A stretch of 64,000 bases of DNA, taken from the NCBI GenBank assembly GCA_038659295.1, contig JASNGC010000003.1:186001-250000 (forward strand), written 5' to 3'. The translations under genes and the position numbers were made by a program. The notes under the pieces are model-generated. The model was not told the origin of the DNA. It saw only the letters and a list, made by a program, of their open reading frames with translations, and made no database searches. Shown here one piece after another: positions 56,639-64,000 of this stretch (positions within the stretch are counted from its first letter, which is position 1; each line of letters opens with the position of its first letter). Source of the stretch: Enterocytospora artemiae (taxonomy: Eukaryota; Microsporidia).

Positions 56639-57565
56639 TTATATCGATATGTCAAAAATACCATCTGTATCTATGGAATACTTAAGGGTATAGTATGTCG
56701 ATACTGTATAAACTAGTAAAATCGGGATCAACCATAATGAATTGGTGATATTGACAACCAAAACGATGAAATAAATAAGTAGAATTATAGGGAAGTAAAG
56801 TACTTGCCAGCTAAGGCATTTGTTTTTTCGTAAATAGTAAATAACCCAAGCAAAGATTGTGATAATTATTCCAATACTAAGAATCATAGCCCAATTTTCA
56901 TAAGCAAACTCTGCAATATGGAAAAATAGATTATCATCTGCACTTTCCAATTTTGTAGATTCTGCATATTCAGGAGTATCATTCTGGCCTGAAGCCTTTG
57001 AATCGGTGATATTCTCATCTTTTGGAAGATCATCAACCTCAGAATTTATAATATCTTCATCCTTCGGGAGATCGTCAGTCTTGGAACTAGTTGTCTCATC
57101 TGAATTATTAACTTTTGAACTTGGATCACGATTCAATACAAAACATGTACTCACCTGATTCTCTTCGTTAGAATTGGAACCATCTACACATGTCCTTTTA
57201 TGTATCGACCTATCTACACATATATCTTTATGTATCGACTTATCCACATATGTCTCCTTACGTACATTGCACTCAATATTAAAAATACTATCTAGTTTCT
57301 CTCGTAAAAACTTAATATTATTGGCCACTTCGGAAAGTCTTTTATCAGTAACTGAAGGGTCAATTTTTGAACAATTCATCTCTTCAATATTAGCTTTTTC
57401 GCATCTATCTTTCAAAGTATTCTCATATTTGAATTGGTTTATGAATTTCGACATAAGATTCAGTATAATCTCTTTATACAATTGAAATTTGTCGGAATAA
57501 CTACGGCAGGACACATATTCCTTGGACTGCTCATCCAGATAGTCAAGATACTCACTATCTTTCAT
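56639..57565 (-). CDS. Hypothetical membrane protein with two short internal repeats
   Basis: A 308-residue protein. The N-terminal ~100 residues are helical and charged. Next comes a 10-residue repeat VD(K/R)SIHK(D/R)(I/T)C present twice plus a partial copy (about residues 107-130). A 14-residue acidic repeat (DDLPKDEDIINSEV, DDLPKDENITDSKA) lies at about 162-190. The C-terminal ~95 residues hold three hydrophobic spans (WAMILSIGIIITIFAWVIYYL; VLYFPIILLIYFIVLVV; LWLIPILLVYTVSTYY). There is no N-terminal signal, so the long N-terminal part is probably cytosolic. The layout, with repeats before three C-terminal spans, parallels the tandem family at 45-48 kb, but I see no sequence similarity. 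GGGG precedes the ATG. Confidence 0.65.
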   Translation of the reverse strand: MKDSEYLDYLDEQSKEYVSCRSYSDKFQLYKEIILNLMSKFINQFKYENTLKDRCEKANIEEMNCSKIDPSVTDKRLSEVANNIKFLREKLDSIFNIECNVRKETYVDKSIHKDICVDRSIHKRTCVDGSNSNEENQVSTCFVLNRDPSSKVNNSDETTSSKTDDLPKDEDIINSEVDDLPKDENITDSKASGQNDTPEYAESTKLESADDNLFFHIAEFAYENWAMILSIGIIITIFAWVIYYLRKNKCLSWQVLYFPIILLIYFIVLVVNITNSLWLIPILLVYTVSTYYTLKYSIDTDGIFDISI

Positions 57566-57909
57566 AGTCTAAACCCCTCGTTTTCAGTAAATTTTTAATA
57601 ATCTATTGATTAGAGCTTTTTAATGGAATGATTTAGAAATTAGATCAAAAATACAGGAAGAATGCCGATGATGGAGAAGAATATTATTGATATATCTTGC
57701 AGTTTATGAAAAAATCAATATCTATGTTAGGAAAATGAATGTTGAAAAGAACACAGTTTTTGTTAACACAGTAGTAGAGAAGAATTACTCTTTACTTAAT
57801 TTTCACAAATTCAAATTAAATATCTCCAAATGTTTTATTTAAAAATTATTTTTTGATATTGAATATGCATAAAAATAGAACTATTGTGATGAAAAGACCT
57901 GCCTCACCC
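57566..57909. other. Intergenic region between membrane-protein gene and tRNA-Trp
   Basis: About 344 A+T-rich bases including the promoter of the gene at 57565. No additional gene or repeat is seen. Confidence 0.4.
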
Positions 57910-57914
57910 AAAAA
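57910..57914 (-). terminator. Pol III T-run terminator of tRNA-Trp
   Basis: Five T on the minus strand starting two bases after the tRNA 3' end (GGTCATTTTTGGG context), the RNA polymerase III stop. Confidence 0.65.
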
Positions 57915-57915
57915 T

Positions 57916-57986
57916 GACCGCGACCGGGATCGAACCGATGACCACCTGGTTTGGAATCAGAAGCGCTACCACTGCGCCACGCGGCC
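57916..57986 (-). tRNA. tRNA-Trp (anticodon CCA)
   Basis: 71 bases. The acceptor stem is GGCCGCG/CGCGGTC (one G-T pair), the D arm GCGC-AGTGGTA-GCGC. The anticodon loop TTCCAAA gives anticodon CCA, with a stem of four pairs and one A-C mismatch at its base next to the loop. The T stem ATCGG/CCGGT carries the B box GGTTCGATCCC. No intron, no encoded CCA. The A-C mismatch next to the anticodon loop is slightly unusual, but all promoter elements are intact. Confidence 0.92.
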
Positions 57987-58213
57987 TCACACACCTGGCT
58001 ATAGCACAGTAACGACAAAAGAAAATGTTCTTAAAATAACGTGACGCATGGATTATTTATTTGTCATCCATCCATACTACTATGAATGGAGGTAACTGAA
58101 AAGGTTTATTTTCTACTTTGTTATTATAGAATACATTAATATTGAACCTCTCTCTTCTCCAGTCTATTGGCATTTCATAGAATTCTATGAAATACAGATG
58201 TTTTTGTAAGCCC

Positions 58214-58927
58214 ATGGACTTTATCGATGAAATAATGAGAGAATCTGGCTGTGGAAGGGACATCGCCAAAAAATCTTGGGTGGAGTCAAACAATCAATTG
58301 GACAGAGCAGTAGACCTTGCCAAGAAATACTACCATGCTACTCTGCCGTTAATTGCTACATACTCCAATGGAATTCTTATTAGGTTTAATTCTAAATCCA
58401 CATTTTATAGCTACTCAGAGCCGGAAAATATTGAGTTGAAACAAATGCTGGTGAATGGAGAGTTTGACAAGGACATTTTGGGTTTGTCTGAGGATATGAC
58501 TGATGCAATTATAGAATGTAGAGAGACTGAAGAGTATTTTGACAAAAACCACATTTCAGAGAAGAAAGTGGACAAAAATTCTTCTAAGGTTAACTCTAAG
58601 GACCCTTCGGTTAATGCTGTTAACGAAGGAATTAAGAAGATGAAAATTCATTCAAATAACAATTTATCGTTGTCAGAAAAAAATCTGGATTATTCATTCC
58701 CCAAAGAAATCGTTTTCGATGAATTTGGAACTTTACGATTCAGAATTGTTTATCAAAATCGATCAATAAGATGTAAGATCGATGAGAATGCTACAATAAA
58801 ACGAATTATTGAGGAAATACACCAAATCTGCAACAGACTTCCCAAGTTTGACAAGAGAGGCGAGTTCTTGGATGAAGATGAGTCAGTAAGGGGAATTAGA
58901 CAATGTACAATAAATATGAAGTTTTAA
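58214..58927 (+). CDS. p47/Shp1-like Cdc48 cofactor (UBA-SEP-UBX)
   Basis: A 237-residue protein from the ATG at 58214, which directly follows CCC (gtaagcccATG); an in-frame ATG at 58187 would add nine residues. The domain order is that of p47/Shp1: a UBA-like helical bundle (DFIDEIMRESGCGRDIAKKSW..., about 2-38), a SEP domain (YSNGILIRFNSKSTFYSYSEPEN, then LKQMLVNGEFDKDIL, about 45-90), a Lys/Ser/Asn linker, and a shortened UBX domain (LRFRIVYQNRSIRCKIDENATIKRIIEEI) at about 175-235. These proteins link the Cdc48/p97 unfoldase to ubiquitinated substrates and membrane fusion. The UBX Phe-Pro-Arg loop is not obvious. Confidence 0.78.
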   Translation: MDFIDEIMRESGCGRDIAKKSWVESNNQLDRAVDLAKKYYHATLPLIATYSNGILIRFNSKSTFYSYSEPENIELKQMLVNGEFDKDILGLSEDMTDAIIECRETEEYFDKNHISEKKVDKNSSKVNSKDPSVNAVNEGIKKMKIHSNNNLSLSEKNLDYSFPKEIVFDEFGTLRFRIVYQNRSIRCKIDENATIKRIIEEIHQICNRLPKFDKRGEFLDEDESVRGIRQCTINMKF

Positions 58928-58975
58928 AGTCCTGACAACAAATATGAAGTTTTATTAAAGTGCCCTTACAGCCAC

Positions 58976-59548
58976 TCATTTATAAGTTCTTGCACGTATT
59001 TTCTTTGTCAACTCTATATTATATATCCCAACAACCTCTTCGGGAAACAATTCCAACGGAATTACAGCCAGGCAGAGTTCCTTGATGCAAAATTTGGAAG
59101 GAGAGAGCTCTGTGACACAACAAAGTGCACGATCAAGCATCTTCACATCCCCTTCGAATGTGGAAACCAGTTGAACTCCTCGTTCTATAAGTCTGACTCT
59201 CAATCCAAACAAAATATTATAAACATTATCAAATAGGAAATCAAACCCCAGGATCTCAAAGATGATTGGCTCGTTACGAAATAACAATTCCCTGTCGAAG
59301 GTTTCCTTGCTGTTAAAGTTGCAGAATCTGTCATAATATTTAAGTTGGAAATCTTGGATATCCTCGCACTTTAAGGCCAGAAAAATGGAGAAATACACAG
59401 AGTTTACAGAATCTAAAGTGTGCCGACAAAGATTCCTGGACGATTCTAGGGAAATTATATGGAATATTTGAATTGCTGTGCTTTTAACACGAAGAGGCAG
59501 ACCAAAGTGATTTATAAAGTCAACAATAAATGACTCTGAAGATGTCAT
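58976..59548 (-). CDS. Cyclin-like protein (cyclin C/H/K group)
   Basis: A 190-residue protein with one recognisable cyclin box. GLPLRVKSTAIQIFHIISLESSRNL fits helix 1 of transcriptional cyclins (G..L.V..TA...F.R), VYFSIFLALKCEDIQDFQL fits the T.VFLA.KVEE helix, and RNEPIIFEILGFDFLFDNVYNIL fits the E..IL..L.F......PY..L helix. The second cyclin fold is weak. It would activate a CDK such as Cdk7, Cdk8 or Cdk9-type kinases, with the particular partner unknown. The ATG follows CCC (tttgacccattaATG). Confidence 0.58.
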   Translation of the reverse strand: MTSSESFIVDFINHFGLPLRVKSTAIQIFHIISLESSRNLCRHTLDSVNSVYFSIFLALKCEDIQDFQLKYYDRFCNFNSKETFDRELLFRNEPIIFEILGFDFLFDNVYNILFGLRVRLIERGVQLVSTFEGDVKMLDRALCCVTELSPSKFCIKELCLAVIPLELFPEEVVGIYNIELTKKIRARTYK

Positions 59549-59636
59549 TAATGGGTCAAAATAATTGCAACAGTTTAATGCTGTACTTGTTAGCCATCAT
59601 GAACATTGTTAAATACGATAGTACGAATCAATTTTA

Positions 59637-59846
59637 TTAAATTCCCTTTACAATCATGATTATGCTATCTCCCCTAACGATAACATCTCTTTTTTCTTTT
59701 GTTTTCACAACACAGTTAAAATGCTTGTCATACATCTTGAGTTTTCCAACAATGTCAGTGTTATTTCTAAGTGTTATTTTAACCTGGGTGTCTGTTGTTT
59801 TTGCAACTTTTAGAAACGAAAATGGGGAATTGTAAAGCAGATTCAT
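59637..59846 (-). CDS. Spliceosomal core protein SmD2
   Basis: A minimal 69-residue Sm fold. PFSFLKVAKTTDTQVKITLRNNTDIVGKLKMYDKHFNCVVK corresponds to PLSVL......NTQVLI..RNN..L.GRVKAFDRHCNMVLE of SmD2, and RGDSIIMIVKG to RGDSVIVVLRN. The loop between the two Sm motifs and both terminal extensions are nearly absent (human SmD2 has 118 residues). It belongs to the Sm ring of spliceosomal snRNPs. CCCC precedes the ATG (taacccctcatcATG), and an AATAAA-like signal overlaps the stop. Confidence 0.85.
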   Translation of the reverse strand: MNLLYNSPFSFLKVAKTTDTQVKITLRNNTDIVGKLKMYDKHFNCVVKTKEKRDVIVRGDSIIMIVKGI

Positions 59847-59935
59847 GATGAGGGGTTAGTTAACTTATACCATTTGTAGAATAACCATTGTGATAAATAT
59901 CTGGTTGGTACTTCTGACGATCTGTACCCCCGAAA

Positions 59936-60493
59936 ATGTCCAAATTTGCTGAGTTTCGACTGCGGAATGACATCGAAACAGTGCTCTTCCCAATTGAAAT
60001 GACCTATCTTATTTATAATGATTCTGGAGAGTATGTAGAACAAAACTTCGGATTTTACTCAGGAGAAGATCAATCATGTGGGCACAAGAAAAGTATTGTG
60101 TATACAGAGAATGGCATACTATCGCATCCACAAACTCCCACAATCATCAAAAATCCAAATAAGTTTCCCTACTTGCTTACATTTAATTTAACTTTTGACT
60201 CGCAAGTCTATTCAAATATATATTCATTTTCTATATTTTTTCCAGATGACTATCCCTTCAGCTCGCCTAAGGTGTTTATCAAAGAAGATCTATTTCACCC
60301 GAATATTTACAAAAAGTCCGTGTGTCTGAAGATACTTAGATTAGGTTGGATGCCAGCCTTTAACGTAAATAGTATCGTGGTGAGTATCCATGATATTTTT
60401 GAGAACCTCTCATTTGAAGATGCATTCAATGAGGAAGCTGGTGAGTTACTTAAGAATGATTATGAAGAGTTTGTAAGAAGAGCGAAAAACTAA
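59936..60493 (+). CDS. UBC12: E2 conjugating enzyme, UBC12-like (NEDD8/Rub1)
   Basis: A 185-residue E2 fold. The catalytic region is HPNIYKKSVCLKILR, with the HPN motif and the active Cys ten residues after the His. It is followed by LGWMPAFNVNSIVVSIHDIFENLSFEDAFNEEAGELLKNDYEEF, which resembles the NILR.DW.P.L..NSI...L..LF..P...DPLN.EAA..L of Ubc12. PDDYPFSSPKVFI is the standard E2 strand pair. The N-terminal part is longer and diverged. Its job would be transfer of NEDD8/Rub1 to cullins, though a ubiquitin E2 is possible. CCCCC precedes the ATG (gtacccccgaaaATG). It is divergent from SmD2. Confidence 0.75.
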   Translation: MSKFAEFRLRNDIETVLFPIEMTYLIYNDSGEYVEQNFGFYSGEDQSCGHKKSIVYTENGILSHPQTPTIIKNPNKFPYLLTFNLTFDSQVYSNIYSFSIFFPDDYPFSSPKVFIKEDLFHPNIYKKSVCLKILRLGWMPAFNVNSIVVSIHDIFENLSFEDAFNEEAGELLKNDYEEFVRRAKN

Positions 60494-60529
60494 CTGGTAA
60501 ACAACTGCTCATAACAAAGTATTTATTTC

Positions 60530-60967
60530 CTAGAAATTCTTAACTGGTATATCCACTTTTTGGCTCTTTTGCAGACATAATACAACAAGAGATCCTTGGT
60601 ATAGGTATGTATCAACTATATCATATCTCAAAGATATTTTGTCATATGTTTCATTTGATTTCAAAAGCAATTCAATCGTGCCATTTTCGGAACAAATATT
60701 AGGATCCTTGATTTCGAAAATAAAAATCTCATTGTTAGACTTGTATACATTTACAATACAGTTATGGAAATCCTCTTTAAGGTTGGTGCCCAATAATATG
60801 TCTTTGGTTACATTTTTGATGCATCTTTTAGTTGATTTTTCAGTATTAGAAAATTTCAAAACTTGTTCCAAGATATTTTCTGTGGTAAGAGCATAAAATC
60901 TACTTATGGGATCATGTGTACCACGATTTGCTGGAGCTTGGTGAGTTGTTGTGATTTCTTCTGCCAT
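60530..60967 (-). CDS. Hypothetical protein, 145 residues, possibly beta-rich
   Basis: An ORF whose ATG has two CCC triplets upstream (tttcccaacccttactgATG). The first ~45 residues are hydrophilic. The remainder alternates beta-like strands (NCIVNVYKSNNEIFIFEIKD; GTIELLLKS; KISLRYDIVDTYLYQGSLVVLCLQK) as in an OB-fold or Sm-like barrel. No family is recognised. It is convergent with the UBC12-like gene, only 36 bases between stops. Confidence 0.62.
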   Translation of the reverse strand: MAEEITTTHQAPANRGTHDPISRFYALTTENILEQVLKFSNTEKSTKRCIKNVTKDILLGTNLKEDFHNCIVNVYKSNNEIFIFEIKDPNICSENGTIELLLKSNETYDKISLRYDIVDTYLYQGSLVVLCLQKSQKVDIPVKNF

Positions 60968-61269
60968 CAGTAAAGGGTTGGGAAAATCCCTAAGTTAAAC
61001 GATAAAAATATCTTAAAGTCAATTTAGTTAGAAATAAATATATTGTATTCACACCAGTCTAGGTTGTACAAATGGAAAGAGCGGAGTATTGTATATGGAG
61101 AACACCATAGCAAATATTCAGAAAACTGAATTGGTTTTCATTAACCAACAATGCTTCAATAGATTCTACAGAGTCATTCAAATATACAATAAAATATAAT
61201 CCAATAAACCTACGAGGCTACTTTATAACAGAATGAACTGAAAATACATTTATTTGAATGATTAATATC
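60968..61269. other. Intergenic region, no supported feature
   Basis: About 302 A+T-rich bases between two minus-strand genes. It holds the promoter of the 145-residue protein and the 3' flank of INO80, with AAATAAA just after the INO80 stop on the minus strand. Confidence 0.4.
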
Positions 61270-63894
61270 CTATATGCCTTCGAACACCCTCCCCTTAATA
61301 ACAATTCTTTGCATCTCATCTTTTTTATTGGCTGTTTCCATTACCCTTTCCTCAATTGTATTTTTAGTAATTAACTTATACACTGTTACATCTTTCTTTT
61401 GACCAAGCCTATGAACTCGATCCATAGCTTGTTGGTCTACCGTTGGGTTCCAGTCACTGTCATAGAACACAACAGTGTCTGCTGCAGTGAGATTAATTCC
61501 AACCCCACCAGCACGGGTACTTAGAATAAATACAAAAATATCCTCATTGTTTTGCCATTCCTCAACCAATTCCTTTCTTTGATTAACCTTTGAGGATCCA
61601 TCTAACCTTAGGTAAGTATATTCTCGCTCAACTAGAAATTCCTCAAACAAATCCATCATTCTGGTCATCTGAAAATATATCAGCACCCTGTGGTTGTCCA
61701 TCTTCAATTTCTTTAATAATCTATCGACAGCAATCAACTTGCCAGAATCATTAATGAATGTGTTTAAAGGGGGAATGCAGGTGTGTTTCTCCATGTAAGA
61801 AATGCTAGAATGGTTTCTAGAAACACTGGGTGTTGTCATCAGACTATCATTTCCATAATTCTCCAAAGTATTTGACAGTTTAAAATCAATAACCTTTTCA
61901 TGTAAAAACACGAATCTCTTCAGCGTATTTCTTCTAAATCTACTACTTCTTTTCATTTCATTTAAGATCCAGCTGTTTTTATCGGCTAAATCACCATGCC
62001 ATTTGTAGCCGTATACCAATTTTTGATGGAGACCACCCTGACAGAACTTGTCTTTGGCTTGTGGAGCCATTTCAAAAGTAACAATATTTTCAATGACTCG
62101 GCTTCTTTCCTTTACATTACAAAATAAATCATCCTCAATAACTCCCCTCCCCACAACCAACTTCTCCTTCGAGCGATAGCCTACTGTGGCTGAATCTCCT
62201 CCTACAGTGAACCCCATACTACAAATGGGCTCCAACTTCTCAAATAAATCTGGGTGGTTGCACACCTTCTTCAGATGCATCACAATATTCTCATAGTCCA
62301 TTTTGGATTGAATGATTTCATCATAAAGTAAAAGCTGTCTGTTACTCAGCTCACATTCAATTATAACTATCTCCTTTGCCCCAATTTCATCCTTAATGTC
62401 ATCCTTGTGTCTGCGTAGCATAAATGGCTTCAGGATTGTATGTAGTTTACTGATCTGCTGCTCATCAATATAATTTTCTCTAGAAAACCACTCCGAAAAT
62501 TCATTCAAGCTATCAAAAAGTGTGGGCATAATAAAGTGCAGCAATGCCCACAACTCAGTCATCGTGTTCTGAATCGGTGTTCCAGTCAACAACAACCTAT
62601 TCCTTGTCTTGAAACTCAAAAGGCTTTTCCACCTTAGTGAGGAATTACTTTTTATGGCCTGTGCCTCATCCAAAATCATATACTGAAACTTCATCTTCTT
62701 CAATATATTTTCATCTCCAATTGCAATTTGATAACTGGTAACTATCACATTCGCACTTTTGAACTCCTTTCTCAGCTCTTTTCTTTCTGAAACCGACCCC
62801 CAGTAACTCACTACCTTAAATTCCGGAATAAACTTCTCAAATTCATTTACCCAGTTGTGTAAGGTAGAGGCTGGGGTTACAATGATAAATGGTCCATCAA
62901 TGCCGTGCGACTCATAAAGATATCCCAAAAAAGCAATAGATTGAATGGTTTTACCCAAGCCCATATCGTCGGCCAGAATACCATTAATCCCCTGGTTATA
63001 TAAGCTAATGAGCCAGTTCACACCTTTAAGTTGGTAGTCTCGGAGCGAGGCCTTTAAAATAGTAGGCTGGGAAACCTCCCTATGCACATAAACGTCGCTG
63101 CCAATTCCTGTTTCATGTCCAGTATCGGCGCCGGATTGATGGCCTGATTTATCAAATTCTTTAGCTATTTCCATTTGTTTCCTGGCTGCCTCAATTCCCT
63201 CTTTCATGCCTTCCAAGTCCTCATTATTACATTTTCTATTCAGGAAATAACTAGCAAATGACTCTGTTTGGTTCAGTAAATAGTTGAATTTCCTTCTCTG
63301 CCGATTTTCTTCATCAATCTCCTTCAATCTCTTCTTGTTCAAAATCGCCTTCTTTTCTTCATTCTTTATCTTTTCAGCTTTACTTTTTATTGATTTCTTC
63401 AAAAATATTGACAGCTCTTTATGAATTCTCTTCGATTTCAAAACGGGATTTATCTTACTTGTCTTCCCCAGGCTTCTTTTGACTTCTCTAGCACAAAGAA
63501 TAGATATTTTCTTGTTTTGGTTCAAAATATTTGAGTAGTTCGAGGTATGGATCCTATAGGCAGAACCAAAAGACTTACAAATAGAAGTTAAAATGTCTGA
63601 GACAGAGGGGACAGTCTCGGAAAAGATACTCTTGCCATTGGACGTACTTTTATCTACACAGGTATTGTGAGGTAACTCACGTCTTGCTAATGAGGTCTTG
63701 CCCATCATGTCTGCATTCCCAAACTCCTTCCCCTTCTCTCTTCTAATTTTCTCCATAAATATTTCTATTTGATTATTTGTGAAGTTGCGAGTCGGTTTTT
63801 TTGACAATACTTTCCAAGTTTTACAAAATTCCGGCATACTTTGTCCTAAGTCAGAATAAATCTTTTGCAACTGCTTCAATTCGGATTCCTTCAT
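61270..63894 (-). CDS. INO80: INO80 chromatin-remodelling ATPase
   Basis: An 874-residue Snf2-family ATPase. The N-terminal ~260 residues include the DBINO/HSA-like basic helix (KKRLKEIDEENRQRRKFNYLLNQTESFASYFLNRK), which anchors actin-related proteins. The ATPase core has LRDYQLKGVNWLISLYNQGINGILADDMGLGKT (about 283-316), DEAQAIKS, LTGTPIQN, and the C-lobe STRAGGVGINLTAADTVVFYDSDWNP...DRVHRLGQ (about 825). The NQGINGILAD and VVSYWGS segments and the DBINO region favour INO80 over SWR1 or ISWI. The Ino80 insertion between lobes is present but shortened. DEGH-box variant: ADDMG instead of ADEMG. CCCC immediately precedes the ATG. It slides nucleosomes and exchanges H2A variants. Confidence 0.9.
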   Translation of the reverse strand: MKESELKQLQKIYSDLGQSMPEFCKTWKVLSKKPTRNFTNNQIEIFMEKIRREKGKEFGNADMMGKTSLARRELPHNTCVDKSTSNGKSIFSETVPSVSDILTSICKSFGSAYRIHTSNYSNILNQNKKISILCAREVKRSLGKTSKINPVLKSKRIHKELSIFLKKSIKSKAEKIKNEEKKAILNKKRLKEIDEENRQRRKFNYLLNQTESFASYFLNRKCNNEDLEGMKEGIEAARKQMEIAKEFDKSGHQSGADTGHETGIGSDVYVHREVSQPTILKASLRDYQLKGVNWLISLYNQGINGILADDMGLGKTIQSIAFLGYLYESHGIDGPFIIVTPASTLHNWVNEFEKFIPEFKVVSYWGSVSERKELRKEFKSANVIVTSYQIAIGDENILKKMKFQYMILDEAQAIKSNSSLRWKSLLSFKTRNRLLLTGTPIQNTMTELWALLHFIMPTLFDSLNEFSEWFSRENYIDEQQISKLHTILKPFMLRRHKDDIKDEIGAKEIVIIECELSNRQLLLYDEIIQSKMDYENIVMHLKKVCNHPDLFEKLEPICSMGFTVGGDSATVGYRSKEKLVVGRGVIEDDLFCNVKERSRVIENIVTFEMAPQAKDKFCQGGLHQKLVYGYKWHGDLADKNSWILNEMKRSSRFRRNTLKRFVFLHEKVIDFKLSNTLENYGNDSLMTTPSVSRNHSSISYMEKHTCIPPLNTFINDSGKLIAVDRLLKKLKMDNHRVLIYFQMTRMMDLFEEFLVEREYTYLRLDGSSKVNQRKELVEEWQNNEDIFVFILSTRAGGVGINLTAADTVVFYDSDWNPTVDQQAMDRVHRLGQKKDVTVYKLITKNTIEERVMETANKKDEMQRIVIKGRVFEGI

Positions 63895-64000
63895 GGGGTT
63901 GCAGCAGAAAAATTATTTAGTAGCTAGAATTCGAAGTTTTATAGGGATAAAATGGATGAAAACATTGGTTTAATACAAATATGAGCTAGGTTTATTGAAG

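Overview
This window reads as a chromosome segment of a microsporidian, a highly reduced intracellular fungus-like parasite. The evidence is an A+T-rich sequence, about 44 mostly intronless genes in 64 kb on both strands, shortened eukaryotic housekeeping proteins (SMC3 of 964 residues, INO80 of 874, SmD2 of 69), and a CCC or GGG triplet just before about three quarters of the start codons, a known microsporidian start signature. The RNAi-type RNA-dependent RNA polymerase argues for a lineage that kept RNA interference, unlike Encephalitozoon. I cannot name the species. Several starts were moved from near-cognate codons to the first ATG preceded by a CCC triplet.

Layout. 0-13 kb: end of an unknown coiled-coil gene, M16 insulysin-like protease, SMC3, a truncated ISXO2/Merlin-type transposase zinc-ribbon gene, endonuclease III, eRF1 methyltransferase MTQ2, an unknown gene and a karyopherin-like exportin. 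13-22 kb: a replication and transcription block (R-SNARE, BRF1, PPX1-type polyphosphatase, NF-YC, ORC1/CDC6-like ATPase, MCM2, NC2-alpha). 22-33 kb: unknown and membrane proteins, the splicing factor PRP9/SF3A3, CLP1 with a broken P-loop, tRNA-Leu(CAA), a possible secreted protein, TFIIH subunit TFB4, and a secreted-type protein with seven 8-residue Pro/Cys repeats.

34-40.4 kb: one 2131-codon gene for the RNAi polymerase. The DxDGD catalytic site is clear. I also read the N-terminal ~520 residues as a degenerate Dicer-like helicase followed by a possible DUF283-like segment. This is the most interesting object in the window. 40-49.5 kb: small unknown genes, eIF4E, the DRG1 GTPase, a three-copy tandem array of membrane-protein genes (two intact copies sharing a perfectly identical 776-bp block, one copy broken by a stop codon), and a WD40 protein resembling the Polycomb PRC2 subunit EED. 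49.5-64 kb: V-ATPase subunit a, LSM2, DNA2 nuclease-helicase, a repeat-bearing membrane protein, tRNA-Trp(CCA), a p47/Shp1-like Cdc48 cofactor, a cyclin-like protein, SmD2, a UBC12-like E2, an unknown gene and the INO80 ATPase.

Together the genes cover DNA replication and repair, chromatin (INO80, EED-like, NC2, NF-YC), Pol II and Pol III transcription, mRNA 3'-end processing and splicing, cap binding, and RNA silencing. Lineage-specific secreted or membrane proteins are interspersed. Assignments rest on motif recognition by eye; no database search was run.
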